A stretch of 64,000 bases of DNA, taken from assembly GCF_000613805.1 (NCBI RefSeq), contig NZ_BAJR01000003.1, forward strand, positions 62,001 to 126,000, read 5' to 3'. Positions 20,213 through 29,470 of this stretch are shown one piece after another; position 1 is the stretch's first letter; the number at the start of each line of letters is the position of its first letter. This DNA comes from Phocaeicola paurosaccharolyticus JCM 15092. Lineage in GTDB: Bacteria > Bacteroidota > Bacteroidia > Bacteroidales > Bacteroidaceae. A program made the translations under genes and the position numbers. The notes beneath the pieces were generated by a model that worked only from the letters and a program-made list of their open reading frames with translations, had not been told where the DNA came from and searched no databases.

Positions 20213-21691
20213 TTAGATATCGTTTCTAAATAATGTTAGGTATTTATCATATGCTTTTCCCCATAACTCACCATCTTCAGGTTGATATGCGACTGTATCA
20301 ATAGAATCTTTTATAAGCGTTCTCATAGATTTGATGTCGCTTACAATTCCTGAACTCATAGCTTGTATCATTATATTTCCTATAGCAGTAGCTTCACTTG
20401 GCCCGGCTACAACTTCAATACCTAGGGCATTGCTTGTTAACTGGTTTAATAGAGCATTCTTTGAACCTCCGCCTATGATGTGAAGTACATTAATCTCTTT
20501 TCCTGATAGGTTAGTAAGAGTTGTAAAGACCTGTCTGTATCTTAGTGCTAGTGACTCGAATATACAACGTGTTATTTCCCCATAAGTGGTAGGAACAGGT
20601 TGCGATGTTTGCTTGCAGTAACTCTTTATAGCATCGATCATCGATGATGGATTAGCAAAACAAGGAGAGTCCGGATTTATAATATATTTAAATGGCTCAG
20701 CTTTAAGTGCAGCATCAATAAGCTCAGGGTAAGAATAGTTATGTTCTTTCTCCCATTCTGCTCTGCATCTCTCCAAAAGCCACATGCCACATATATTCTT
20801 TAGGAATCTTATTGTACCCTGAATACCTCCTTCATTTGTGAAGTTTTCTTTGAAGCTATTCTCATTTATTATAGCATCAGAGTTTTCTATACCCATAAGA
20901 CTCCATGTTCCTGAACTGAGGTATGCAAAATGATCATCTTTAGCTGGCACTGCAGCAACAGCAGAAGCTGTATCGTGACCTGCAACGGCTATTACAGGTA
21001 TATCCGACAATCCGGTGATTTCTTGTACTTCTTTACTTAGGTTGCCTATTATATGTCCCGGGAAAACAATAGGTGCGAATTTATCTTTGCTAATACCTAT
21101 TTCATTAAGCAACTCTTCATCAAACTCTCTCTTATTGGCATTTAGCATCTGTGAGGTGGATGCGATTGTATATTCAGTAACCATTTTGCCGGTAAGCAGA
21201 TATGAGAGCGCATCAGGCATGAACAGAATCTTATCTGAAGCTTCCAAAGCTTGGCAGTTTCTTTGTTTTTGAGCAAAAAGTTGGAATAGAGTATTGAAGT
21301 TCATTATCTGGATACCTGTGTTTCCATAAACCTTCTCTTTACTAACCTTTTTAAATAGCTGGGCAGGAGAATCTATAGTACATGGATCCCTATATGAGTA
21401 TGGATTTGATAAAATCTCACCATTCTTATCAATAAATACAACATCTACTCCCCAAGTATCAATACCTATAGAGCTAATCTCAATATTCTCTTTTGATATT
21501 ATTTTTAATCCGTTTAGTATTTCATGGTATAGTGCTAGAATATCCCAATAGAAGCGGTTGCATGATTGAATGATATGATTGGGAAATCGTGTGATTTCTC
21601 TAAGTTCAATCTTCTGATCGATAACTTTTCCTAATATTGTACGGCCACTGGTCGCACCTAGGTCTACTGCAAAAAAATATGTGTCTTTCAT
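20213..21691 (-). CDS. rhaB: Rhamnulokinase
   Basis: The product has 492 residues, of the FGGY carbohydrate kinase family. The N-terminal ATP-binding loop is FFAVDLGATSGRTILG. The middle has SSIGIDTWGVDVVFID and AVAGHDTASAVAAVPA with the presumed catalytic Asp. The C-terminal lobe has LHIIGGGSKNALLNQLTSNALG and VVAGPSEATAIGNIMIQ. It phosphorylates L-rhamnulose at C1. It is the first gene of the rhaBATD operon. Its upstream region is shared with the divergent GH31 gene. Confidence 0.97.
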   Translation of the reverse strand: MKDTYFFAVDLGATSGRTILGKVIDQKIELREITRFPNHIIQSCNRFYWDILALYHEILNGLKIISKENIEISSIGIDTWGVDVVFIDKNGEILSNPYSYRDPCTIDSPAQLFKKVSKEKVYGNTGIQIMNFNTLFQLFAQKQRNCQALEASDKILFMPDALSYLLTGKMVTEYTIASTSQMLNANKREFDEELLNEIGISKDKFAPIVFPGHIIGNLSKEVQEITGLSDIPVIAVAGHDTASAVAAVPAKDDHFAYLSSGTWSLMGIENSDAIINENSFKENFTNEGGIQGTIRFLKNICGMWLLERCRAEWEKEHNYSYPELIDAALKAEPFKYIINPDSPCFANPSSMIDAIKSYCKQTSQPVPTTYGEITRCIFESLALRYRQVFTTLTNLSGKEINVLHIIGGGSKNALLNQLTSNALGIEVVAGPSEATAIGNIMIQAMSSGIVSDIKSMRTLIKDSIDTVAYQPEDGELWGKAYDKYLTLFRNDI

Positions 21692-21722
21692 CTATCTATT
21701 AATGGTATATAATTGGTTTAAT

Positions 21723-21730
21723 CAAAGATA
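21723..21730 (-). promoter_or_regulatory. -7 promoter element of the rha operon
   Basis: On the minus strand the bases read TATCTTTG, an exact TAnnTTTG, 31 bases before the rhaB start. No -33 element lies at the usual 19-21 bases, as is common for activator-dependent promoters such as those driven by AraC-type regulators. Confidence 0.45.
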
Positions 21731-21800
21731 TACTCTCTTAAATCAAAGGATATTCTCATTTTGATAATAAAACTATACTTTTTGATTCTATTACTTAATG

Positions 21801-21850
21801 TATAACTATGTTTCACATATAAACATGGTTTACAAATGAATATAACTATG
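21801..21850. repeat. Direct repeat TATAACTATG, 40 bp apart, in the rhaB/GH31 divergent region
   Basis: TATAACTATG occurs at 21801-21810 and again at 21841-21850, in the 275-base intergenic region. Nothing else here is coding. Spaced direct half-sites are the usual targets of AraC-type activators, so these may bind the regulator encoded at 16054-16968; this is inference. Confidence 0.4.
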
Positions 21851-21966
21851 ATATATGTACTAAAATGAAACAAACAGATACCATATCTGAATCTTTTGAT
21901 ATACATTAGTTATCTAAGAATAAAATATCTTTATTATCCAATATTATATACTTTAAATTAATTATT

Positions 21967-24342
21967 ATGAAAAAAGCATTTTTAGCTGTGGCTCTCCTTA
22001 TGTTTGCTTCGGGCGACTTATTGAGCCAGCCACAATATAATCAAGGCTCTCTATATCTGATGAATCAGTCATTGGATATGAGTGCAGATTTCCATGATAT
22101 GAGTAACACGCTATTCTTCGCTGATCATCTTGACTCTTTTGATGCGAAAAGTGGGGAGGGAATGCTTAACTGGAAAAGAGGACGTCTTGTTCCTAGGCAG
22201 GCATTTAATACAAACTGTTCACAGCCTCAGAAGTTGCAGATGCTTGATTTCCCAAATACAGCATATGTGAACGACCCCAATCTAAAGTTTACTATAGAAT
22301 TTATAACTCCTCGTACTGCCAGAATAAAAGTTTTCACAACAATTGTTGAGCCTAAAAAGAGTGAGTCGGTTATGTTGGTAAAGGAGCCTGGTAAAGATAA
22401 TAGTTGGAAGGTCAGTGAATCAGCCGATAAGATAGTCTATTCAAGTTCTTACGGAACGATTCAGATAAATAAAAATCCATGGAGAATAGTTCTGAAAGAT
22501 AAATCAGGAAGGGTACTTAGCCAGACTGCAACATTGAGTGATGCTGACTCTACTCAGGTAAAGTATACTCCTTTCTCATTCATCAAGAGAGGCACAGATA
22601 ATGCCCGTCGTATTAATCCTGTATTTACTTTGGCTGCTAATGAGATGATTTTTGGTTGTGGTGAATCTGCGACTGGACTAAATAAGGTCGGACAAAAGTT
22701 GAATCTGTTTGTAACAGACCCTCAAGGACCTGAGACTGATCAGATGTATAAGCCTATACCATTTTTTATGAGTAGTCGTGGATATGGAATGTTTATGCAT
22801 ACATCTGCTCCTGTTACCTGCGATTTTGGTGCGTCATATATAGGCTTGAACAAACTATTTATGGGTGATGAGAACCTTGACCTATTCATCTTTTTCGGAG
22901 AACCGAAAGACATTCTAAATGAGTATACTGAACTTGTTGGTAAACCAGGCATGCCTCCATTGTGGTCATTTGGTACATGGATGAGCCGTATTACCTATTT
23001 TAGTGAAAAGGAGGGATATGAAGTTGCTGCAAATATCAGAAAGAACAAATATCCTTGTGATGTAATTCATTTTGATACAGGATGGTTTGATGTTGACTGG
23101 CAATGTGACTATAAGTTCTCAAAGAACCGTTTCCCTAATCCTGAGAAGATGCTTAGTGATTTCAAAAAGGATGGTTTCCATGTATGTCTATGGCAGTTGC
23201 CATATTTTACACCTAAGAACAGCTACTTCCAGGAGTTGATAGATAAGAATATGTATGTTAAGAATGGAAATGGAGAACTCCCATATGAAGATGTTGTCCT
23301 TGATTTTTCAAACCCTGAAACAGTAAAATGGTATCAGGATAAATTGGCTGGTCTTCTTAAAATAGGAGTTAGTGCCATAAAGGTTGATTTCGGTGAAGGT
23401 GCTCCACTAAATGGAATATATGCATCAGGAAAGAGTGGATGGTATGAACATAACCTATATCCATTAAGATATAACAAAGCAGTAGCTGATATAACAAAGG
23501 ACCTACATAATGAAAATATAATGTGGGCACGTTCTGCTTGGGCAGGATCTCAGCGTTATCCTTTACATTGGGGCGGTGATGCTGCAACAACTAATACCGG
23601 TCTATTGGGAACTCTTAGAGAAGGTCTCTCTTTTGGACTATCAGGATTCTCTTTCTGGAGTCATGACATGGGAGGTTTTGTTACATCTACTCCTGAAGAT
23701 CTATATTGCCGTTGGTTACCATTTGGATTCTTGACTTCTCATACACGTGCACATGGAGCACCTCCAACAGAACCATGGTTATATGACAGCAAACGTGTTC
23801 AGGATACTTTCAGAAAGAGTGCAGAGATGAAATACCAATTGATGCCGTATGTGTATGCACAGGCTAAAGAGTGTACAGAAAAGGGACTTCCAATGCTTAG
23901 AGCACTGTTTATTGAATTCCCTGATGATCCGGGTGCATGGAAGATTGAGGATGAATATATGTTTGGTTCACAAATATTTGTAGCTCCTTTGATGGAATCA
24001 GGTATAAATGAACGTGTTGTATATCTACCTAAAGGAAAATGGATTGATTATCATGATGGAAAGGTTTACAATAGTGGCTGGAATACAATAAAAGCAGGAA
24101 CTTTACCTATTATAATGCTTGTTCGTGACGGCTCTGTTCTACCTCATATTAAATTGGCTCAATCGACTTCAGAAATGGATTGGAGTAAGATAAATCTAAA
24201 GGTCTATTGTGTTGAAAAGAAGAGTGCGGAAGGACTATTATTCCTACCTTCAGATAGCAAAACACAAAGTATAAAGGTAAACTATGAACAAGGAAAGCCT
24301 GTATTATCAGGCAATGTTACAGGAACAAAGGTTAGCTTTTAA
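21967..24342 (+). CDS. GH31 family alpha-glycosidase (alpha-xylosidase/alpha-glucosidase type)
   Basis: The product has 791 residues with a signal peptide (about 1-20, ending LLSQ). An N-terminal galactose-mutarotase-like beta-sandwich is followed by a TIM barrel with FDTGWFDVDWQCDYKF, the nucleophile Asp474 in AIKVDFGE and the probable acid/base Asp538 in HWGGDAATT, then C-terminal sandwich domains. The wording around the active site (WARSAWAGSQRYPLHWGGD) is closest to YicI-like alpha-xylosidases, but alpha-glucosidase or alpha-galactosidase activity is possible. It is divergent from rhaB and upstream of a GH9 gene, which would fit xyloglucan or related beta-glucan breakdown. Confidence 0.88.
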   Translation: MKKAFLAVALLMFASGDLLSQPQYNQGSLYLMNQSLDMSADFHDMSNTLFFADHLDSFDAKSGEGMLNWKRGRLVPRQAFNTNCSQPQKLQMLDFPNTAYVNDPNLKFTIEFITPRTARIKVFTTIVEPKKSESVMLVKEPGKDNSWKVSESADKIVYSSSYGTIQINKNPWRIVLKDKSGRVLSQTATLSDADSTQVKYTPFSFIKRGTDNARRINPVFTLAANEMIFGCGESATGLNKVGQKLNLFVTDPQGPETDQMYKPIPFFMSSRGYGMFMHTSAPVTCDFGASYIGLNKLFMGDENLDLFIFFGEPKDILNEYTELVGKPGMPPLWSFGTWMSRITYFSEKEGYEVAANIRKNKYPCDVIHFDTGWFDVDWQCDYKFSKNRFPNPEKMLSDFKKDGFHVCLWQLPYFTPKNSYFQELIDKNMYVKNGNGELPYEDVVLDFSNPETVKWYQDKLAGLLKIGVSAIKVDFGEGAPLNGIYASGKSGWYEHNLYPLRYNKAVADITKDLHNENIMWARSAWAGSQRYPLHWGGDAATTNTGLLGTLREGLSFGLSGFSFWSHDMGGFVTSTPEDLYCRWLPFGFLTSHTRAHGAPPTEPWLYDSKRVQDTFRKSAEMKYQLMPYVYAQAKECTEKGLPMLRALFIEFPDDPGAWKIEDEYMFGSQIFVAPLMESGINERVVYLPKGKWIDYHDGKVYNSGWNTIKAGTLPIIMLVRDGSVLPHIKLAQSTSEMDWSKINLKVYCVEKKSAEGLLFLPSDSKTQSIKVNYEQGKPVLSGNVTGTKVSF

Positions 24343-24356
24343 TTTGTAACTTATAT

Positions 24357-24383
24357 CTATCCCCCCTTCTCATGGGGGGATAG
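24357..24383. other. GC-rich perfect hairpin between the GH31 and GH9 genes
   Basis: CTATCCCCCC at 24357-24366 pairs perfectly with GGGGGGATAG at 24374-24383 (7-base loop). No T-run follows on either strand, so this is not a standard terminator; an mRNA-stabilising or processing hairpin between two genes of one transcript is plausible. Confidence 0.5.
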
Positions 24384-24461
24384 AAAATCCCTTTGAAATC
24401 CTCTTGAGATTACTGACAGATGCTGATTTATAATTGATATAATATAAATCCAATTAAAGTT

Positions 24462-26987
24462 ATGAGGAATATCGCAATTGCTGTTGTGGCATTTTGTAGT
24501 ATCACAATCCAAGCACAAGATTTTAAAATCAATTCTTCTGGATATTTTCAGAATTATGGAGCAAATGTAATGTTATTTAGTGATGTCTATCCAGAGGGGC
24601 ATCAAGGTGGATTAACATTGGTACTGAATGGAAACCGTAAGGCTTCTAATGGTGATGTACGATTTGAGATATCTCCAGGACAGTGGCAAGCTCTTCCTAA
24701 AATAAGAGAGAGAGTGGTGGATGTTGAGAACAATGAGATTACTGTAAAATTAAGTTATCCCGATTCAACAAGACATCTTTCAGGCTTTAACCCCACAATA
24801 TATCCTGATTTTGCATTTAACTATACCATAAAGGTAAAAGGAGAGAAAGATTATTTGGTACTGACAGTGGATCTTGATAAACCTGTACCTGAATCTTTTG
24901 CTGGGAAACTTGGATTCAACATTGAACTTGTTCCGTCAACTCTATTAGGCAGACCATGGTTGATGGATAATAATAGCGGAATTTTCCCTCATCAGGCTAC
25001 AGGACCTACAATGAAGCAGAACTCCAATATTGAGCATATTGGAAACTTTAACTCTAAAGGGAAGGCTGATCTGAACCAGTTGCTACTGGACAAGAGTATA
25101 TACAATCCTATGATTGCCGATGATATTGTATCTGCTCCTTTTGCAAAAGGTAAAAAGTTTGTGCTTAATCCTGACGATGAACTCTCCAAAATAACTATTG
25201 AAAGTGAAAAAGGTGATTTATCATTATATGATGGACGTATAAATCATAATAATGGTTGGTTTATTCTTAGAAGTGAATTCCCTGTAGGAGCTAAGGATGG
25301 AGCTGTTAAATGGATTATTCGTCCTTCTGTAGATAAAAAGTGGTACTATTCTCCGGTAGTCCAGACTTCACAAGTAGGGTATCATCCTGACCAGAAAAAG
25401 GTATCTGTCATAGAGTTGGACAGCCGTACATCTGATTTTAAGGATGTTGCTTTATACAAGATTGATGCGGATGGTCAGAAATTGGTTAAGGAGGGAAGAG
25501 CAAAAGATTGGGGTGCTTTTTTACGATATCATTATATTCAATTTGATTTCTCAGAGGTTAAAGGAGATGGACTATATAAGGTTGTTTATGATGGTAGTGA
25601 ATCTCCAGTCTTTAGAATAGCAAAAGATGTGTGGACTAAAGGTATATGGCAGACTGAAGTAGAGTATTTTTTACCAATACAGATGTGCCATATGCGAGTG
25701 AATGAGAAGTATAGAGTTTGGCATGGGGCTTGCCATAATGATGATGCCCGCATGGCAAAAACAGATATTAATCATATTGATGGATATACACAAGGAACTT
25801 CTACACTATGTAAATATCAACCAGGTGAAATAGTACCGGGACTAAATGTTGGAGGATGGCATGATGCAGGTGATTACGATTTAAGAATAGAGTCACAGTC
25901 TTCAGAGGCTTATGTACTTGCAATGGCTTATGAAAACCATGGAGCTTACTGGGATGAGACAGCTATTGATTTCGATAAGAAGATTGTAGAAATGCATCAA
26001 CCGGATGGAAAGAATGATATTTTACAGCAGGTTGAAAATGGTGCAATGACTATTGTTGCCGGTTGGAAAGCTTTGGGAAGATTATACAGAGGTATAATTT
26101 GTCCTACAGTAAGGCAATATGTACATTTAGGTGATGCTGTAACTGAAACTGACAATATTATAGGCAATGATGATGACCGTTGGGTATTTACAGAAGACAA
26201 TCCAGGACGGGAGTTTCAGGTTGCTGCACAACTTGCCGGAATATCTCGAGCTTTGAAGGGATATAATGATTCTCTTAGTGATGAGTGCCTCAACATATCA
26301 CGTTCTATTTTTGACAGAACACGATCGGATAGCAATTGGATCATGACAAATAAGATACATGCTGCCGTAGAACTTTATCTTGCCACTAAAGAGCGAAATT
26401 ATAGGGACTTTGTATTAGCACAGGAGAACTTTATCTGTAATAACATTAACCAAACAGGTTGGTTTATAGGGCGATTTGATAAAGCAGCAGGAGATAAGAA
26501 ATTCAGTAAGGCTATACGTAAAGCTTTACCAAAGTTACGCGAGATGTATATTGCTAATGAGAATAAAACTCCGTACGGAGTTCCTAATGATAGGGGTAAT
26601 ACTACGTCAGGCTCCTGGGAACCTCAGGGACTGGCATACAACTACTGCTTTTTGCATGATTCATATCCAGATATATTTGAGCCTGATTATATATTCAATG
26701 CTGTTCAGTATCTTCTAGGTATGCATCCAGGACGCAATCAATCCTCTTTTGTAACGGGTGTTGGATCTGAAACCATGAAGCAGGCATATGGTGTGAATAG
26801 AGCTGAATGGTCGTATATTCCTGGTGGAGTATCACCAGGTACAAACCTTATTCGTCCGGATTTACCGGAACTTCTACGCTTCCCTTATCTTTGGCAAGAA
26901 GGAGAATATTGTATGGGTGGTCATACTACTTGGTTTATGTATATGGTATTAGCAACAAATAAAATATTGAATGGAGATGAAAAATAG
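24462..26987 (+). CDS. GH9 family glycoside hydrolase (endoglucanase-like)
   Basis: The product has 841 residues with a signal peptide (about 1-19, TIQAQ). An N-terminal region of about 290 residues of beta-sandwich character is followed by an Ig-like CelD_N domain (VQTSQVGYHPDQKKVSVIEL). The alpha/alpha-barrel has the GH9 signature GGWHDAGDYDLR (His467, Asp468, Asp471) and the C-terminal catalytic Glu region LWQEGEYCMGG (Glu813/Glu815). GH9 enzymes invert beta-1,4-glucan or related beta-linkages. The long N-terminal extension and His in place of the usual Tyr before DAGDY mark a less studied clade, so cellulose is not assured as substrate. The stop overlaps the start of the next gene. Confidence 0.85.
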   Translation: MRNIAIAVVAFCSITIQAQDFKINSSGYFQNYGANVMLFSDVYPEGHQGGLTLVLNGNRKASNGDVRFEISPGQWQALPKIRERVVDVENNEITVKLSYPDSTRHLSGFNPTIYPDFAFNYTIKVKGEKDYLVLTVDLDKPVPESFAGKLGFNIELVPSTLLGRPWLMDNNSGIFPHQATGPTMKQNSNIEHIGNFNSKGKADLNQLLLDKSIYNPMIADDIVSAPFAKGKKFVLNPDDELSKITIESEKGDLSLYDGRINHNNGWFILRSEFPVGAKDGAVKWIIRPSVDKKWYYSPVVQTSQVGYHPDQKKVSVIELDSRTSDFKDVALYKIDADGQKLVKEGRAKDWGAFLRYHYIQFDFSEVKGDGLYKVVYDGSESPVFRIAKDVWTKGIWQTEVEYFLPIQMCHMRVNEKYRVWHGACHNDDARMAKTDINHIDGYTQGTSTLCKYQPGEIVPGLNVGGWHDAGDYDLRIESQSSEAYVLAMAYENHGAYWDETAIDFDKKIVEMHQPDGKNDILQQVENGAMTIVAGWKALGRLYRGIICPTVRQYVHLGDAVTETDNIIGNDDDRWVFTEDNPGREFQVAAQLAGISRALKGYNDSLSDECLNISRSIFDRTRSDSNWIMTNKIHAAVELYLATKERNYRDFVLAQENFICNNINQTGWFIGRFDKAAGDKKFSKAIRKALPKLREMYIANENKTPYGVPNDRGNTTSGSWEPQGLAYNYCFLHDSYPDIFEPDYIFNAVQYLLGMHPGRNQSSFVTGVGSETMKQAYGVNRAEWSYIPGGVSPGTNLIRPDLPELLRFPYLWQEGEYCMGGHTTWFMYMVLATNKILNGDEK

Positions 26988-28860
26988 AAGTATATTATTT
27001 AAGTTTGGTATTGTAACTATTCTATTATTTACAATTATGTGTCAATCAGCTTATTCCAAAGCTTATAAGAACTTTAAAGTATCTGTTTATGTACGTGCTT
27101 ATGAAGTTGAAAAGATGAAAGATCTTCAGTGGCTGGAATCTTCATGGAATATTATTTCTCAGCAACTTGATGTTGATAAAGTATATCTTGAAACTCATCG
27201 TGATTTGTTGATTGTAGATGATGCTACACTCAATCAGGCAAAGAAATTTTTCAAAGACCATGGTATTGAGACTGCAGGAGGCATAACATATACAATAGAT
27301 GAGTCAAACAGTTTTGAAACATTCTGCTACTCTAATCCGGAACATAGAGAGAAGGTTCGTGAAATAGCTGAGCATACAGCTAAGCATTTTGATGAATTTA
27401 TATTGGATGATTTCTTTTTTACAAGTTGCAAATCGGATATTGAGATAAAAGCAAAGGGAAATCAAAGTTGGAGTGAATATAGGCTTAAACTGATGAATGA
27501 GGCAGGACGTGATTTGGTCTTAAATCCTGCAAAGAAGGTTAATCCTAAAGTGAAAGTAATAATTAAATATCCTAACTGGTATGATCACTTTCAAGGTTTG
27601 GGATTTAATCTTGAAAAAGGGCCTCAGATGTTCGATGGAATGTGGACCGGTACAGAAACTAGAGACCCAGGGGGCAATCAGCATCTTCAGAATTATTTGA
27701 GTTATAATATTATCAGATTCTTTAACAACCTACGCCCGGGATATAATGGTGGAGGATGGGTTGATTCAGGAGGTCTAAATTTGGGTATGGATAGATATGC
27801 TGAGCAGCTGCATCTTACCATGCTTGCTAAAGCACCTGAAATAATACTATTTGCATTCAATCAATTATTGGATATTAAGTTATCCCCTAAATTTAATACT
27901 CCTTGGCAAAGTCCGGGGACAAGCTTCGACTATTCCAAAGTAACTGCGCCTATAAAGAAGAACGGGGAGACTGTTGAACCTACTACAATGGCTCGTATAG
28001 CAGATGTAGTCTTGAAACAGACCGATAAAATTGTTGGCAAACTTGGTAACCCAATAGGTATCAAATCATATAAACCTTTTCATTCTAATGGAGATGATTT
28101 CCTTCAAAATTATTTAGGAATGATAGGCCTGCCTATGGATATATATCCAACATTTCCTGAAGACCAGAAAGTAGTCCTGTTGACAGCTCAAGCTGCAAAA
28201 GACAGTATTATAGTTGATAAGATCAAGAAACAGCTGCAAAGGGGAGGTGATGTTGTTGTGACAACAGGATTGTTAAAGTCTATTCCTGATAAATTATCTG
28301 AGATATCAGAGTTACGTTGCAATGACTTGAAAGCTTTGGTAAATGATTTTGGATATTATGGAAAGAGCGAGAGAGATCTGCTTATTCCGCAAGTATTATA
28401 CTATACAAATGATGCTTGGGAAATGGTAAGTGCAGGACGACCTTTGGTGGGAGGAGTATCTGGATTCCCTATTCTTTTAAGAGCACCATATTCTTCTGGA
28501 AATATGTATGTTCTTACTATACCAGATGATTTGGGAAATCTCTATGATTACCCTAGAGAGGCGTTGACTGAAATTCGTCGTATCTTATCAAAAGATAGCG
28601 GTATTTATTTAAATGCTCCATCTAAGGTTGCACTATTCCTATATGACAACAATACTTTGTTAGTTGAGAACTTTAATGATGAACCTGTTGAAGTTAGTAT
28701 TATTACAAAAAAAGGAATTGATAACATGATAGATTTAGAGGATGATAAGATCTTAAAACCAATTCCACTAAACGTTCCATTTAGTAGAGCCAATGTTTCG
28801 CCACAGCAATCATTTAACTTATCGTTGTTACCCCATTCATATAAAGCTTATAAATATTGA
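26971..28860 (+). CDS. Secreted protein of unrecognised family with possible glycosidase-like layout
   Basis: The product has 629 residues, with the start at 26971 or 26977, both inside the end of the GH9 gene, so translation is coupled. An N-terminal signal peptide runs through about CQSAYSKA (residue 31). Residues 35-300 alternate strands and helices like a TIM barrel, with acidic clusters EFILDDFFFTSC (near 140) and MWTGTETRDPGG (near 230). Residues 350-480 look like an alpha/beta flavodoxin-type domain (GGDVVVTTGLL). The C-terminal 80 residues look like a small beta-sandwich (VALFLYDNNTLLVENFNDEPVEVSI). That order recalls GH42-like enzymes, but I cannot see a convincing catalytic Glu pair and do not assign a family. 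The context (GH31, GH9) suggests a role in polysaccharide breakdown. Confidence 0.6.
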   Translation: MEMKNRSILFKFGIVTILLFTIMCQSAYSKAYKNFKVSVYVRAYEVEKMKDLQWLESSWNIISQQLDVDKVYLETHRDLLIVDDATLNQAKKFFKDHGIETAGGITYTIDESNSFETFCYSNPEHREKVREIAEHTAKHFDEFILDDFFFTSCKSDIEIKAKGNQSWSEYRLKLMNEAGRDLVLNPAKKVNPKVKVIIKYPNWYDHFQGLGFNLEKGPQMFDGMWTGTETRDPGGNQHLQNYLSYNIIRFFNNLRPGYNGGGWVDSGGLNLGMDRYAEQLHLTMLAKAPEIILFAFNQLLDIKLSPKFNTPWQSPGTSFDYSKVTAPIKKNGETVEPTTMARIADVVLKQTDKIVGKLGNPIGIKSYKPFHSNGDDFLQNYLGMIGLPMDIYPTFPEDQKVVLLTAQAAKDSIIVDKIKKQLQRGGDVVVTTGLLKSIPDKLSEISELRCNDLKALVNDFGYYGKSERDLLIPQVLYYTNDAWEMVSAGRPLVGGVSGFPILLRAPYSSGNMYVLTIPDDLGNLYDYPREALTEIRRILSKDSGIYLNAPSKVALFLYDNNTLLVENFNDEPVEVSIITKKGIDNMIDLEDDKILKPIPLNVPFSRANVSPQQSFNLSLLPHSYKAYKY

Positions 28861-28908
28861 TATTCGGTATAAAAATTCGCATAAAAGTGAATAAATATAT
28901 CTGTTAAT

Positions 28909-28939
28909 CTTGCAGATATTCAAATTATATGTAATTTTG
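28909..28939 (+). promoter_or_regulatory. Promoter of the arginine operon
   Basis: TAATTTTG at 28932-28939 is an exact TAnnTTTG -7 element. CTTG ending at 28912 stands 19 bases upstream, in the place of the -33 TTTG. The argR ATG is 29 bases downstream. Several GAAT/ATTC half-sites lie in 28862-28925 and could be ArgR boxes, but none forms a clear full palindrome. Confidence 0.55.
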
Positions 28940-28968
28940 TAGTCGATTTTAAGAATAATTATACAGAT

Positions 28969-29442
28969 ATGAAAAGTAAGAATAGTAGACTGGATGCAAT
29001 CAAAATTATTATTTCAAAGAATGAGATAGGTAGTCAGGAAGAATTGTTGCAAGCTTTATCAAAAGAAGGATTTAGTTTGACACAAGCTACATTGTCTAGA
29101 GACCTGAAGCAATTGAAAGTAGCTAAAGCCGCTAGTATGAATGGTAATTATGTTTATGTATTGCCAAACAATACAATGTATAAACGTATGACCGATCCCA
29201 AGCATGATAATGATAATTTGATTCATAACGGATTTATCTCTATTGAGTTTTCTTCAAACATAGCTGTAATAAAGACACGCCCAGGATATGCAAGTTCTTT
29301 AGCATACGATATTGACAACAAAAATTTTGACGAAATACTTGGTACGATTGCAGGAGATGATACGATATTACTTGTAATACGTGAAGGTTATAGCCATAGT
29401 TCAATAAAAGAGGCATTGTCGCTGATAATTCCTAGTTTTTGA
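28969..29442 (+). CDS. argR: Arginine repressor
   Basis: The product has 157 residues, the usual ArgR size. The N-terminal winged helix-turn-helix shows GSQEELLQALSKEGFSLTQATLSRDLKQLKV. The C-terminal oligomerisation/arginine-binding domain ends with GTIAGDDTILLVIREG, holding the conserved GDDT residues that bind arginine. It is the first gene of argR-GNAT-argG-argC-argD-proC, so autoregulation and control of this operon are expected. It begins 108 bases after the unknown secreted protein and has its own promoter. Confidence 0.95.
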   Translation: MKSKNSRLDAIKIIISKNEIGSQEELLQALSKEGFSLTQATLSRDLKQLKVAKAASMNGNYVYVLPNNTMYKRMTDPKHDNDNLIHNGFISIEFSSNIAVIKTRPGYASSLAYDIDNKNFDEILGTIAGDDTILLVIREGYSHSSIKEALSLIIPSF

Positions 29443-29470
29443 AAATACAATTTTTTAGCTTAAGATATAA

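Noticed and set aside
24357-24383. GC-rich hairpin as a terminator between GH31 and GH9
   Set aside because: No T-run follows on the plus strand, and an A-run only would suit the minus strand, where no gene ends here; kept as a hairpin of unknown role.
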